64,000 nucleotides of DNA, taken from NCBI GenBank assembly GCA_963753815.1, contig CAVWDU010000003.1, positions 1,488,001-1,552,000 of the forward strand, in the 5' to 3' direction. The translations under genes were made by a program, and so were the position numbers. This document shows, one piece after another, positions 1 to 9,352 of this stretch. This DNA is from CAVWDU01 sp963753815. Lineage in GTDB: Bacteria > Pseudomonadota > Gammaproteobacteria > Pseudomonadales > Halieaceae. A model generated the notes under the pieces. That model ran no database searches. It saw nothing but the letters and a program-made list of their open reading frames with translations, and was not told the DNA's origin. Each line of letters opens with the position of its first letter. Positions within the stretch are counted from its first letter, which is position 1.

Positions 1-1
1 G

Positions 2-1240
2 GCCTTCGCCGGCAGCGGCGCCAACGCGCTGGACCGCGGCCTGGAAGCTCTGGCTTACGCCTGGAAAGCCATGGCCGACGTGCCGACAGGCGCCGAGTGG
101 CAGCGTCGGTTCGGACGCGGCGGCGACGCCCGCCTGCAGAAGCAGTACCGTTTGGTGCCGCGTGGCATCAGCGTGGCGATCTGCTGCGCGACGTTCCCCC
201 TGTGGAACGGCTACCCTGCGCTCTGCGCCAGCCTGGCGACGGGTAACCCGGTGGTGCTCAAGCCGCATCCCAGCGCGATCCTGCCGGTAGCCATGCTGGT
301 CAGCACCTGCCGCGAGGTCCTCGCCGAGGCGGGCTTTGATCCGAACCTGGTCACCCTGGCCGCGGATACCCGGGATGAGCCCATTGCGCTCGAGCTGCTG
401 CGGGATGAGCGTACGGCGATTATCGACTTTACCGGTAGCCCCGCATTTGGCAGCTGGATCGAAGAACACTGCGCCGACCGCCTGGTGTACACTGAGACCG
501 CCGGCTGCAATTCGGTGGTGGTGGAATCCTGCGAAGATCTCACGGCAATGGCGGATGCCATCGCTCATTCGCTGTGCCAGGCGTCGGCGCAGATGTGTAC
601 CAGCGTCCAGAACATTCACGTGCCGGCCGGCGGCATCCTCGCCGGCGGGAAGCCGGTGAGTTTCGAGGCCATTACAGACGAGCTAGTGGCAGCGGTTGAG
701 CGGCACCTCGACAATCCCCAGGTGCTTTGCGGTACCCTGGTTGACAGCAGTATCCTGGAGACGGTGGCGCGCTACCGTGAATTCGCGCCGCGATACGGCC
801 GCCTGCTCAGGGATTCAGGCCCCCTGGAATACCCCGACTACCCCGGCGCGCGCACGGCCTCACCGCTGATGCTGGAGGTCAACGAGTCTGCCCGCGACAT
901 CTATCGCGAGGAGATTTTCGGGCCGGTGTCGTTCGTTGTCCGCGGGGAGAGCGCCGATGCCTGCCTCCGCGAGGCGACGGCGAATGCCAGGGAACGGGGC
1001 GCGATCACGTCGCACGTCTACTCGGTTGATGAGGCCTTCCTGGACCGGGCCGTCGAGGCCTACCACGACGCGGGCGCGTCAGTGGCCTGTAACCTGACCG
1101 GCATGCCGATCAATTTCGCCGCCGCCTATTCGGACTACCACGTTACCGGGCTCAACCCGGCTGGCAATGCCTGCCTCACCGACCTGGCCTTCGTTGCCAG
1201 TCGGTTCCGTATCGTCCAGAGCAAGCGCATGGCGGGTTGA
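2..1240 (+). CDS. paaN: PaaN-like aldehyde dehydrogenase, 5' end outside window
   Basis: The frame is open from the window edge, so the N-terminus is missing; 412 residues are visible. It is an aldehyde-dehydrogenase-superfamily protein of the type annotated PaaN (phenylacetate degradation). Visible hallmarks are the NAD-fold stretch VVLKPHPSAILP, a candidate general-base Glu in TETAGCNS (residue about 165 of the visible part), the candidate nucleophile Cys in SAQMCTSVQN (about 199) and the EEIFGPV motif near the C-terminus. The segment before the first internal Met (EALAYAWKAM) fits the family and shows that the Met at 71 is not the true start. PaaN differs from the PaaZ ring-opening fusion in lacking a MaoC hydratase domain, and none is seen here. 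No other paa gene is in the window, so the substrate is inferred from family resemblance only. Confidence 0.8.
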   Translation, partial: AFAGSGANALDRGLEALAYAWKAMADVPTGAEWQRRFGRGGDARLQKQYRLVPRGISVAICCATFPLWNGYPALCASLATGNPVVLKPHPSAILPVAMLVSTCREVLAEAGFDPNLVTLAADTRDEPIALELLRDERTAIIDFTGSPAFGSWIEEHCADRLVYTETAGCNSVVVESCEDLTAMADAIAHSLCQASAQMCTSVQNIHVPAGGILAGGKPVSFEAITDELVAAVERHLDNPQVLCGTLVDSSILETVARYREFAPRYGRLLRDSGPLEYPDYPGARTASPLMLEVNESARDIYREEIFGPVSFVVRGESADACLREATANARERGAITSHVYSVDEAFLDRAVEAYHDAGASVACNLTGMPINFAAAYSDYHVTGLNPAGNACLTDLAFVASRFRIVQSKRMAG

Positions 1241-1311
1241 CGTGCGAGGCGGGTCTGCCCGCTGCGGCGGCGGTGCCGAGAGCCACAGCGGCGCGGTCAA
1301 GGCACCAGTGG

Positions 1312-2124
1312 TCAGCGCACGATGTCAACCGGGTGCACGGCGGCAAGCTGCCCGCCCGGATTGAGCCGGCGCATCTCGGGCGCCACCTCGGCCAGCGCAG
1401 CCTCCCGGTTGGCGGGCGCCGGGTGAGTGCTCATGAACTCGGGCGGCCCACTACCGCCGACTTTCGCCATTTTCTGCCACAGCGTCGCCGCCGCGTCCGG
1501 GTCGTAGCCGGCGCGGGTGGCCAGCTCGATGCCTATACGATCCGCCTCTGACTCCGCCGTGCGGCTATTGGGCAGTTCCAGGGCGAGCTTGGCAGCCCCC
1601 GCCGCGCCCATCATCGCCACCCCCGTGTTGTCGGACGCTGCGCCCACCGCGATGACCCCCAGGGTTGTCGCCATGGCGCGTGACATGCGCTCGGCAGTGT
1701 GGTTGGCGAGGGCATGGGAGATTTCGTGGCCCATGATCTGCGCAAATTCATCGTCAGTCAGTCCCAGTTTTTCGAACAGGCCGGTATAGACCGCCATCCG
1801 GCCCCCCGCCATGCACCAGGCGTTGACTGTTTCGGGGTCATCGATGATGGCGACGCTCCATTCCCAGCCCCTGGAGTTCGGGTACATTTCGATGGCCTCG
1901 GTCACCAGGCGCCCGGTGATGGTCTGCACCTTGTCGGCCAGCCGAGGATCATCCACCAGCTTGTTTTCGCGATCGAGTTCGCTCACCGTGCTGAGATAGG
2001 CCTTCTTCGATTCCACAATGGCCGAATCCGGGTCGATCAGCATCAGTTGCCGGCGACCCGTGGGGCTCGTCGCGCAGGCGACAACCAACGAGGCGGTGAC
2101 GAGGATGAGCAGCAATCGTTTCAT
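1312..2124 (-). CDS. M48-family metalloprotease lipoprotein
   Basis: A 270-residue secreted zinc protease. The N-terminus has a basic start, a hydrophobic core and a lipobox (VVAC, Cys17), so it should be lipidated and held at the periplasmic face of a membrane. The zinc motif HEISH lies at residues 133-137 within MGHEISHALANH; the downstream Glu ligand is probably in the AESEADRIG segment, as in M48 proteases of the LoiP/BepA type. These degrade or refold misassembled outer-membrane proteins. It lacks the TPR domain of BepA, so it is closer in size to LoiP (YggG). Start ATG at 2124. It stands alone, converging on the upstream dehydrogenase with about 70 bp between stops. Confidence 0.87.
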   Translation of the reverse strand: MKRLLLILVTASLVVACATSPTGRRQLMLIDPDSAIVESKKAYLSTVSELDRENKLVDDPRLADKVQTITGRLVTEAIEMYPNSRGWEWSVAIIDDPETVNAWCMAGGRMAVYTGLFEKLGLTDDEFAQIMGHEISHALANHTAERMSRAMATTLGVIAVGAASDNTGVAMMGAAGAAKLALELPNSRTAESEADRIGIELATRAGYDPDAAATLWQKMAKVGGSGPPEFMSTHPAPANREAALAEVAPEMRRLNPGGQLAAVHPVDIVR

Positions 2125-2411
2125 AACCTGATACCTGACTGGAATAAGGCCCGCTATGTCGGTCCGGCAAATAGCCGCAACGGGCCGGGATTCTCCCTCT
2201 GATTATACCGTATGCGGAGCAGAGCCGCAGATCGGCAGCCCCCGCTGGGTAAGGTGCCATGTTGCGCTGGAGCGCCTATGTCGGGGGCTGGGGTCGATCC
2301 TTTCTGTGGTCATTACTCGTGGATACTAATGCGGTGGCAGCGCCGCGCCTCGCGCCGGTGTTCTCGACCCAGGTTGCCGGAAGAGACGTCGGTTTGGCCG
2401 CAAGGGCCAGA

Positions 2412-3758
2412 CTACGGGCCGGGCCCGGCGCCGGGGTTCCCGGTGAGGATCTGTGCCGCGCCGTCTTCCGGGGTGTCCATGCGGTTGAACTGTCGGCCGA
2501 GATAGATGCCAACAGCGGCCCAGATGGCGGCTATCGCGGCGCCCACGGCAGCGACGGCAGCCAGGCCCAGGCCGAGGCCCTGGGTGAGCGCGGTAAATGC
2601 CCAGGCATTCAGCATGTCGCCACCCCGGTAGATGACGATGTCGATCACCGGCTTGGCCTTGAAGCGGGTCTCGCGGTCAACTGCGGTAAACAGCATCTCG
2701 CGCGCCGGCCGCGACAGTGCATAATTACCTGCCCGTCGTACCACCTGGATGGCGATGACCACGGATACCATCGGCGCCGCCGCCAGCAGCAACATCCCGC
2801 CCGCGATCACCACCGGCACGGATGCCAGGGTGAACGGCAGGCCGAGGCGGGACGCGATGCGGCCAGTGGCGAATGTGGCGATCAGCACGGTGAGGACATT
2901 CACCACGAGGTCCATCGAAGCCCAGATCTGCGAGCGGGTTTCGCGGTCATAGTCGGCGAGCAGGTTTTTCAGCTCGAAGTAAACGAACGAGCTGATGGCG
3001 GTATAGAAGAAGATGAACAGCCCGATGCCGAGCAGGAAAGGGGACTTGAAAAACTCACTGAAGCCCGCCAGCGGGTTGCCGCCGATGGCTTCTATTCTCC
3101 CGGTGTCGGCGGTTACGGACTCATTGCCGAGCTCGGAAGACTTCAGCCCCTGCAACAGGCGGATGAGCGGAACGGTGAGCACCAGCATGAAGCTGGCCAG
3201 CAGCAGCAGCGAGTCCGTGCCGACTTTGTCTACCAGCAGGGTGGTCACTGCGGGGCCGGCGATTCCGCCGATACTGGCGCCGGCGCCAATGAAACCGAAC
3301 AGGCGCGTCGCCTGGTTGCGCGCGAACGTGTCGGCCATGAATGTCCAGAACACTGATATGTGGAACAGGCTGAAGACGCTGATCCAGACATAGAAGGATT
3401 TGTCCAGCAGCACCCGTTCGCTGAGTAACTCGGTGCCGATGTAAAACAGGATAAAGCTCGCCGCGAAAAAACCGTAGACAGCGGGTACCAGTTGCCGCAG
3501 CGGGATCGCGGACACGGCCTTGCCGTAGAGCGAGACCGCCACGGTGCTGAGCAGGAAGGTCAGGGTCCACAGCCAGCTGACTTCGGCATCGCTCCAGTCG
3601 CTGGCCATGGCATCCCGAAGGGGCCGCAGCGTGTAGTACGCGGCCATGAGGATGAGCACCAGCAGGAAAGATGCCAGCGTGGCGCGGACCTCGTTCGGGT
3701 GGATATCGCAGGCGCGGTCCAGCGCACGTTGCAGCCCGGAGGGCCGGGTGGGTTGCAC
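2412..3758 (-). CDS. Npt1/Tlc-like (NTP/NDP exchange type) membrane transporter
   Basis: A 448-residue polytopic protein with about twelve hydrophobic segments and the motif YYTLRPLRDAMA near residues 41-52, which is characteristic of the ATP/ADP translocase-like (Npt1/Npt2, Tlc) branch of the MFS-like carriers. In free-living proteobacteria these proteins are widespread and their substrates are mostly unknown; nucleotide exchange is proven mainly in intracellular bacteria. The C-terminus is short and Gly/Pro-rich. The gene starts at 3758, only 8 bases after the stop of the aldo/keto reductase gene at 3767, so the two are probably co-transcribed. The 287 bases between this stop and the M48 gene hold no recognisable feature. 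Confidence 0.75.
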   Translation of the reverse strand: MQPTRPSGLQRALDRACDIHPNEVRATLASFLLVLILMAAYYTLRPLRDAMASDWSDAEVSWLWTLTFLLSTVAVSLYGKAVSAIPLRQLVPAVYGFFAASFILFYIGTELLSERVLLDKSFYVWISVFSLFHISVFWTFMADTFARNQATRLFGFIGAGASIGGIAGPAVTTLLVDKVGTDSLLLLASFMLVLTVPLIRLLQGLKSSELGNESVTADTGRIEAIGGNPLAGFSEFFKSPFLLGIGLFIFFYTAISSFVYFELKNLLADYDRETRSQIWASMDLVVNVLTVLIATFATGRIASRLGLPFTLASVPVVIAGGMLLLAAAPMVSVVIAIQVVRRAGNYALSRPAREMLFTAVDRETRFKAKPVIDIVIYRGGDMLNAWAFTALTQGLGLGLAAVAAVGAAIAAIWAAVGIYLGRQFNRMDTPEDGAAQILTGNPGAGPGP

Positions 3759-3766
3759 GGGGTGGC

Positions 3767-4690
3767 CTAGAGTGCCTGATACAGGCGCAGCATCTCCGCG
3801 CGCTGGTCGGCGTCGGGGACGGGGCCAAAGTTGGCGCCCATGTTGTCGCGGGTGTGTTTGACTTTCGATGACGCCGGAATGATGCAGGTGACGGCGGGGT
3901 GGGCCAGAATGAATTTCAGGTAGAACTGCCCCCAGCTCTCACACCCCAGGTCACTCGCCAGTTCGGGAAGGGGCGCGTTGCGTGAGCGGGCGAACAGGCC
4001 GCCGCGCTGATAGGGGCGGTTGATCATGGTGGCAATGCCCCGGTCCCGGGCCAGTGGCAACAGCGTTTCTTCGGCCAGCCGGTCGTCGATGTTGTAGGAG
4101 AACTGGACGAAATCCAGCGGCTCTTCACGCATGACCTTGATGAACTCCTCGTGGTCGCGACCGTGGGACGTGGTGATACCGATGTAGCGAACCTTGCCCT
4201 CGGATTTCCAGTCCTTGAGTGTTGCCAGGTGAGTGCGCCAGTCCTTGAGATTGTGTACGGCGATCAGGTCGAACTGATCCACCGCCATGCGCCTCGCCGA
4301 CTCCTGCATCTGCGCAATACCCGCCTCCCGGCCGGTGGTCCATACCTTGGTCGCGGCGAACAGCGGCGGTCGTTCCGGCATTGCCCGCAACAGATCGCCG
4401 ACCCGGGACTCCGCGTTGCCGTACATCGGTGACGAGTCGATAACCGTACCGCCGCCGTCGAGGAATGCACGCATGACTTCCGAGAGCCCGGACACGGCAT
4501 CGTCACCGACATCGAAGGTGCGGGAGGTGCCCATGCCAATGACGGGTATCTGCTCACCGGAACTGGGTATGGGGCGCTGGATCAGGTCTGACGCTGCCGC
4601 GGTTGCGCCGACAGCGTGGCCGCTCAGGCCCAGGGAGTGTGCCGCCAGCCCGCTCGCTGCCCACTGTAACGCTTGCCTGCGGTTGATCAT
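3767..4690 (-). CDS. Aldo/keto reductase, probably Tat-exported
   Basis: A 307-residue NAD(P)H-dependent oxidoreductase of the aldo/keto reductase superfamily. The N-terminus MINRRQALQWAASGLAAHSL has a twin-arginine motif followed by a hydrophobic stretch and an Ala-rich cleavage region, suggesting export as a folded protein. Catalytic-type residues are the Tyr in SSPMYGNAES and the Lys in AATKVW, with a His in AVHNLKDW. The (beta/alpha)8 barrel appears complete. The substrate is unknown. It lies directly upstream of, and probably in an operon with, the nucleotide-type transporter. Confidence 0.8.
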   Translation of the reverse strand: MINRRQALQWAASGLAAHSLGLSGHAVGATAAASDLIQRPIPSSGEQIPVIGMGTSRTFDVGDDAVSGLSEVMRAFLDGGGTVIDSSPMYGNAESRVGDLLRAMPERPPLFAATKVWTTGREAGIAQMQESARRMAVDQFDLIAVHNLKDWRTHLATLKDWKSEGKVRYIGITTSHGRDHEEFIKVMREEPLDFVQFSYNIDDRLAEETLLPLARDRGIATMINRPYQRGGLFARSRNAPLPELASDLGCESWGQFYLKFILAHPAVTCIIPASSKVKHTRDNMGANFGPVPDADQRAEMLRLYQAL

Positions 4691-4783
4691 TCGGTTTCTC
4701 TCAACTTGCCACTGCGAGGACGCAGTGTTTCAGCCCCGGCGGTCCCGGTCAAGACGCCCGGGCAGTTGCACGTCGCTGGGGGC

Positions 4784-5629
4784 TCAGCTGTTCGCCTGCA
4801 GCCACCGGCGGAGTCGGTTGGAGTCACCGAATGGTGTAAGCTTGCCGTAGGCGTTGAGCAGCACGATCGAGACATCCTGGCCCATGATCTTTGCCTGCAT
4901 GACCAGGCATCGGCCTGCGGCGTGCAGATAGCCGGTCTTGCTGAGTTCGATGTCCCAACTGGCGTTCTGCAACAGTCGATTGGTGTTGCCGAACGTCAGC
5001 GGGCCGCGGTCGGTGAACGGGCGCACCGCGAGTCGTCGTGTGGTCGTGGCCTGGGTGATAAGCGGATAGTCGTCCGCTGCGGCGATCATCAGGGCGAGGT
5101 CGCGGGCGGTTGCGACGTTTTCCGCGCGCAAGCCGGAGGGACCGGCAAAATGGCTGTGGTCCATGCCGAGGTCGTGGGCTTTCTTGTTCATGGCATCGAC
5201 GAAGCGCTCCATGCCGCCCGGGTAGGTTCTTCCCAGGGCGGTCGCCGCCCGGTTCTCGGAGGACATCAACGCCAGCAGAATGAGTTCGCGACGGGTCAGC
5301 GTGGCGCCGTAGTTCAGGCGCGAACCGGTGCGTCGGATGTTATCGCGGTCGGCCTCGGTAATAGTTATCTTCTCATCGAGGTCGAGCCCGGCGTCCAGTA
5401 CCACCATGGCGGTCATCAGCTTGGTGATGGAGGCAATAGGCCGCGGGGTATCGGCGTCCTTCCCGTAGATCACGTTGCCGTCAGCATCGGTGATGTAGGC
5501 CGATGCCGAGCGCAGGCCGGGATTTCCCGGTAGTGCCGCGTATTCCGCGGTGGCGGCGATGGCGCCTGTAGTGTTGCCGAGCAGGGCGAGGGCGAAAACG
5601 GGCGAGAGCAGCGGGCGACAGCGTGGCAT
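4784..5629 (-). CDS. pbpG: D-alanyl-D-alanine endopeptidase (PBP7, peptidase S11)
   Basis: A periplasmic penicillin-binding protein that cuts D-Ala-mDAP cross-links in peptidoglycan. The three active-site motifs are in order: SITK (Ser67, Lys70), SEN (124-126) and KTG (231-233), with a Sec signal peptide ending near AIAA. The frame extends upstream to 5707, but the start chosen is the ATG at 5629 because GGAGG sits six bases before it and the signal peptide begins there; this gives 281 residues. There is no C-terminal amphipathic anchor of the PBP5 type, which fits PBP7. It is flanked by unrelated genes with separate intergenic regions. Confidence 0.88.
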   Translation of the reverse strand: MPRCRPLLSPVFALALLGNTTGAIAATAEYAALPGNPGLRSASAYITDADGNVIYGKDADTPRPIASITKLMTAMVVLDAGLDLDEKITITEADRDNIRRTGSRLNYGATLTRRELILLALMSSENRAATALGRTYPGGMERFVDAMNKKAHDLGMDHSHFAGPSGLRAENVATARDLALMIAAADDYPLITQATTTRRLAVRPFTDRGPLTFGNTNRLLQNASWDIELSKTGYLHAAGRCLVMQAKIMGQDVSIVLLNAYGKLTPFGDSNRLRRWLQANS

Positions 5630-5815
5630 GTTTTTCCTCCAGTGGCTCGGAATTCGGGTCTGGCGTGGCAATGCGCCCGTCACTGATTGTGCCGCAAGCG
5701 CCGGCAAATAACATCAGAAAACAAACATTTACTGCATTGTTCTATCATTGTTTCTCTTAAACAGCTGCCACAGCACAGCGCTACTTCAACAAACTTCCCA
5801 CAACTCGAATACGGT

Positions 5816-6820
5816 TCAACCCGGATCTGACTCGGCTCCGGCGCTCACCCGCACCAGGCCCCGGTACGCCAGTTTGGCATCGCTCTCGCCCGAGAGTACA
5901 CGTGATACATCCCCGGCGATGGGCATCTCCACCTGGTACTCCTCGGCCAACGCCATTACCGCGGGCGCGCTCTTGGCGCCCTCCGCCACCATGACCATTT
6001 CGGCGACGATGTCCGGCATCTTTCTGCCCTTGCCGAGTTCGAGGCCCACGTGCCGGTTGCGGCTCTGGGGGCTGGTGCAGGTCGCGATCATGTCACCCAT
6101 TCCGGTCAGCCCGGCGAAGGTCTCCGCCTGACCGCCCATGGCCACGCCCAGGCGCGTTACTTCAGCCAGGCCGCGAGTAATCAGCGCGGCACGCGTGTTG
6201 TCTCCGGCACCCATTCCGTCGCCCATTCCCACAGCGATAGCGATGATATTTTTGAGTACGCCGCCCAGTTCACAGCCGATCACATCGGTATTGGTGTAGA
6301 CACGGAACAGGCCACTCTTGAAGAGCTTTTGCAGTTCCTGCACGATGATGTCGTCCTCCATGGCGATCACGCCGGCCGCGGCCTGCCCGGCCATGATCTC
6401 CCGCGCCAGGTTGGGCCCTGTCAGTACACCCGTAGGGTGTCCCGGCAGCACCTCCTCGACGATCTGCGTCATTCGTAACCGGGTGTCGAGTTCCAGCCCC
6501 TTGGTCAGGCTGATCACTGGCACCCAGGCCCTGATGTGATCTTTCACCTCGTTGAGCACACCGCGAAAATTCTGCGAAGGAATACCCATGACCAGGACGT
6601 CGGCATCCCTGACGGCGGCGCCGATATCGTTGGTGGCTATCAGTTTTTCCGGGAGCTCCGCACCGGGCAGGTATTTGCTGTTGGTGTGCCTGTCGTTGAT
6701 CTCGGCCACCGTATCCGGGTTTCTGGCCCATAACTGTACGGGTGCGTTGCGCGTGACCAGCGAGGCGACAGTCGTCCCCCATGAACCGCCACCGAGTACC
6801 GAGACCTTCAGTTGTGACAT
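5816..6820 (-). CDS. gpsA: Glycerol-3-phosphate dehydrogenase [NAD(P)+]
   Basis: A 334-residue cytosolic enzyme that reduces dihydroxyacetone phosphate to sn-glycerol-3-phosphate, the backbone for phospholipids. The Rossmann motif VLGGGSWGT is at residues 8-16, and the family signature GLTGMGDMIATCTS with the preceding GVLKNIIAIAVG segment is present. Length is normal. It starts 4 bases after the stop of plsB (6825), whose product uses GpsA's product as acyl acceptor, so the two probably form an operon for the first steps of phosphatidate synthesis. Confidence 0.95.
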   Translation of the reverse strand: MSQLKVSVLGGGSWGTTVASLVTRNAPVQLWARNPDTVAEINDRHTNSKYLPGAELPEKLIATNDIGAAVRDADVLVMGIPSQNFRGVLNEVKDHIRAWVPVISLTKGLELDTRLRMTQIVEEVLPGHPTGVLTGPNLAREIMAGQAAAGVIAMEDDIIVQELQKLFKSGLFRVYTNTDVIGCELGGVLKNIIAIAVGMGDGMGAGDNTRAALITRGLAEVTRLGVAMGGQAETFAGLTGMGDMIATCTSPQSRNRHVGLELGKGRKMPDIVAEMVMVAEGAKSAPAVMALAEEYQVEMPIAGDVSRVLSGESDAKLAYRGLVRVSAGAESDPG

Positions 6821-6824
6821 CTTT

Positions 6825-9200
6825 TTATTCTCCCTGTGCGTTGGACCTGTTGGAGGCCGCTATGGCCTGGATGATACCCAGTCGCTGCAGCACTTCGCGA
6901 AGCTGTCGTGACTGTTGCAGGCGTCTTTCACCCAGCGGAAGTCGGTCCGGGTCGGGTGTCTCCGCCGGTGCCGTCAGTTCTCGGCTGTTGAGCATCTTGA
7001 ATCCGTTCTTGAACAGAATCTTGCCGATCGATGATTCACTGCTGATGCGCCGCTGCAGGTAGAGCTGACGACCGTAGGCCAGTGCCTGGTCCACACACTC
7101 CTGCTCCTCCAGCGTTGCATCGGGGCCGGAACGGGCAGCCAGACCCGCCACGACCGAGTACGCCTCGGCATAGGTCTGCAGGGTGACATGGGCGACCAGC
7201 GGTTGCATTTTCTCCAGCAGCTGGCCGAAGCCTGCCGGCCCCTGGGACACCGCTGCTTCCCAGTCATCGCTGTAACGTTCGAGTTCGTCGCGGATCTGCT
7301 GGTGAAATTCTTCGCGCGGTGCATAGAAAAACTCGAATTTGAACAGATCACGCAATTCGTCGACCTCGCGCCAGAAAGTGCTCAATGCACTGTCGCCCTC
7401 GATCTCGCTGGCCTTGAGCAGGGCGAGTTCGATGATGGCCTTGTTGACGAAGAAATGGATAATCGTGTTGCGGTAATAGCTGGCCACAGGATGTTGTTCG
7501 AGGGCAATACCGTAGACAACTTCCGGGCCCTCGTCGTAGCGAGTGACGATGCCCTCGTCGATCATGATCGCCAGCAAGCCATCGAGATTTTCGGCGAACG
7601 CGCGGTTGAAGTCGGGCGAGATTCTCAGCTGGCGGCTCTCGGCCCAGCCCAGCAGCAGGTTGAGATCGGCGATCAGCTCGTTTTCCGTCAGCGCCTTCGG
7701 AGCCACGCCCAGCAGGCTCATGCTAACCAGGGATGGAAACGTGATCGGCGTGACCTCGTTGGCCTGCACCGCCACCTCGAATGCGATTTTTGACAGCGCC
7801 AGGCTGTCGCCCGGGTCTGGCGCCCGGTCGAGGACAACCGGTTCGCCGATATCCATGTACACCTTGCCCATCGGCCTCGCCAGGCTGCGAACGTAGCCGA
7901 CGAACCAGCGCAGGGATTCTGCGCCCTTGCCGCGGCCGGTCTGTTCGTTGGCGTATTCCTCGACGTCGCGAATCAGGTCGTAGCTGATCGAGATCGGGAT
8001 GATATGAATGTTGCGGGCGTCGCTGCTATGGCAGGCCTCGAGTACGTACTTCAATAATCCGTAGCGCGGAGGCATCAGTTTGCCCAGCCGGGAGCGGGTA
8101 CCCTCGAAGGCCCAGTTCATGGGGAAGCGCTTTTCCATCAGGTAGCCGATGTACTGGCGCAGGGTGATCTTGTACAGCTCGTTGTCCTGGAAACTGCGCT
8201 TGATAAAGATGGTACCCGCCCGACCCAGCAGGAATCCCAGGCCAGGGAAATTCATGTTGGCGCCACCGAACATGTGCGGCATCGGAAAATCATTGTCATA
8301 GAGGACTTTGGGCACGACCATGCCATCCAGGTAGGTTTTGTGCGTCCACAGCAGCAGGGATGGGTAATCCCTGACGATCGCGCGCAGCTCTTCCACGGCC
8401 TGCTGGTCGTACACGATCGCCTCCTCGTAGCCGAGACCGAGACAGAAATTGTTGAAGCGGGCGAAAAAGTCCAGCCAGAACGTGCTTGGCACGGACACCA
8501 TCTCGTCCATGTATTCCCGCGCCTCTGACATGAGCTCGGTTTTGTCGCGTCCGCTGTCTTCGGCGATGGCCTCCACGGCCTCGTTGAAGCTGCTGCTCGC
8601 CAGCAGGCTGGCGGCGACGTGCCGTGGTACCTTGTAGCGTCCGCCCTGTAAACGTCGCTCGGCAATATCCAGCACCAGCGCCGCCTGTCGGGCGACAAAA
8701 TCTGCGAAATCCTGCTGCTGGGCCTCACCCTCATCGATATTGTGGTGGCGCTCGAAGCGCTGTTGCAGGTTGGCGATAGAATCGGCGGCACCACTGATGA
8801 ACTGCACCCGCCCGGGTGATTGGCGAAGGATTTTTTTGGCCGCGCCAGCAGCGGGGTGGCGGGGGTCTCCAAACAGCAGGTGCCGCAGTCGTGGGCCGGG
8901 GTTGACGTCATTGGAGGGCGGCAGCCAGGCGACCCGCAGCGGCGTGATCAGGGTATCGTCGGCCAGCGCCAGCGACATCACCAGCTGGCTGCTATCGATG
9001 GCCTTGCGATCATCGGCGAGGTTGAGGCAGATTTGCGGGGCGTGAAACTCGTCGCTGCCGCTGGGCATGTGATGATGAATCCACTGCTTGAGCAGGTCGG
9101 TCTCGAAGCTGTTGCGTGCATCGAGGATGAACAGCACCGGTTGTTGCCCGTGCCGCTCCGGCCACGGATTGCGCTCTTCAAATTTGCTGACCAGATCCAC
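6825..9200 (-). CDS. plsB: Glycerol-3-phosphate 1-O-acyltransferase
   Basis: A 791-residue PlsB-type acyltransferase that puts the first acyl chain on glycerol-3-phosphate at the inner membrane. The H-x4-D catalytic motif is HKTYLD (His287, Asp292); the acceptor-binding blocks GTIFIKRSF (about 329-337) and FEGTRSRLGK (about 365-374) follow with normal spacing. Length is close to that of E. coli PlsB (about 800). It lies immediately upstream of gpsA in the same direction, and just downstream of the HAD-PlsC fusion gene, so three steps of phosphatidate metabolism are clustered here. Confidence 0.93.
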   Translation of the reverse strand: MDLVSKFEERNPWPERHGQQPVLFILDARNSFETDLLKQWIHHHMPSGSDEFHAPQICLNLADDRKAIDSSQLVMSLALADDTLITPLRVAWLPPSNDVNPGPRLRHLLFGDPRHPAAGAAKKILRQSPGRVQFISGAADSIANLQQRFERHHNIDEGEAQQQDFADFVARQAALVLDIAERRLQGGRYKVPRHVAASLLASSSFNEAVEAIAEDSGRDKTELMSEAREYMDEMVSVPSTFWLDFFARFNNFCLGLGYEEAIVYDQQAVEELRAIVRDYPSLLLWTHKTYLDGMVVPKVLYDNDFPMPHMFGGANMNFPGLGFLLGRAGTIFIKRSFQDNELYKITLRQYIGYLMEKRFPMNWAFEGTRSRLGKLMPPRYGLLKYVLEACHSSDARNIHIIPISISYDLIRDVEEYANEQTGRGKGAESLRWFVGYVRSLARPMGKVYMDIGEPVVLDRAPDPGDSLALSKIAFEVAVQANEVTPITFPSLVSMSLLGVAPKALTENELIADLNLLLGWAESRQLRISPDFNRAFAENLDGLLAIMIDEGIVTRYDEGPEVVYGIALEQHPVASYYRNTIIHFFVNKAIIELALLKASEIEGDSALSTFWREVDELRDLFKFEFFYAPREEFHQQIRDELERYSDDWEAAVSQGPAGFGQLLEKMQPLVAHVTLQTYAEAYSVVAGLAARSGPDATLEEQECVDQALAYGRQLYLQRRISSESSIGKILFKNGFKMLNSRELTAPAETPDPDRLPLGERRLQQSRQLREVLQRLGIIQAIAASNRSNAQGE

Positions 9201-9352
9201 GCGTCAGATTCCCTCCAGCTGTTGCGCACGGCTTACCCGGCCCGCCCCGCACAGGGGAATGTGTGCGGTCGGCCGGATTGCTTCCGGGCCCTCTTTGCGA
9301 GGCCAGTCGTTGCCAGCCCGGGCGCGCGGGCGCAGTTTGGGACGCGGCGGCA

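Noticed and set aside
2259..3356. A 365-residue plus-strand protein
   Set aside because: It is antisense to the transporter gene, rich in His/Gln/Gly from reversed codons, and lacks any domain.
4710..4727. Terminator between the aldo/keto reductase and pbpG genes
   Set aside because: The CACTGCG-AGGA-CGCAGTG hairpin is followed by T residues only on the plus strand, where no gene is transcribed.
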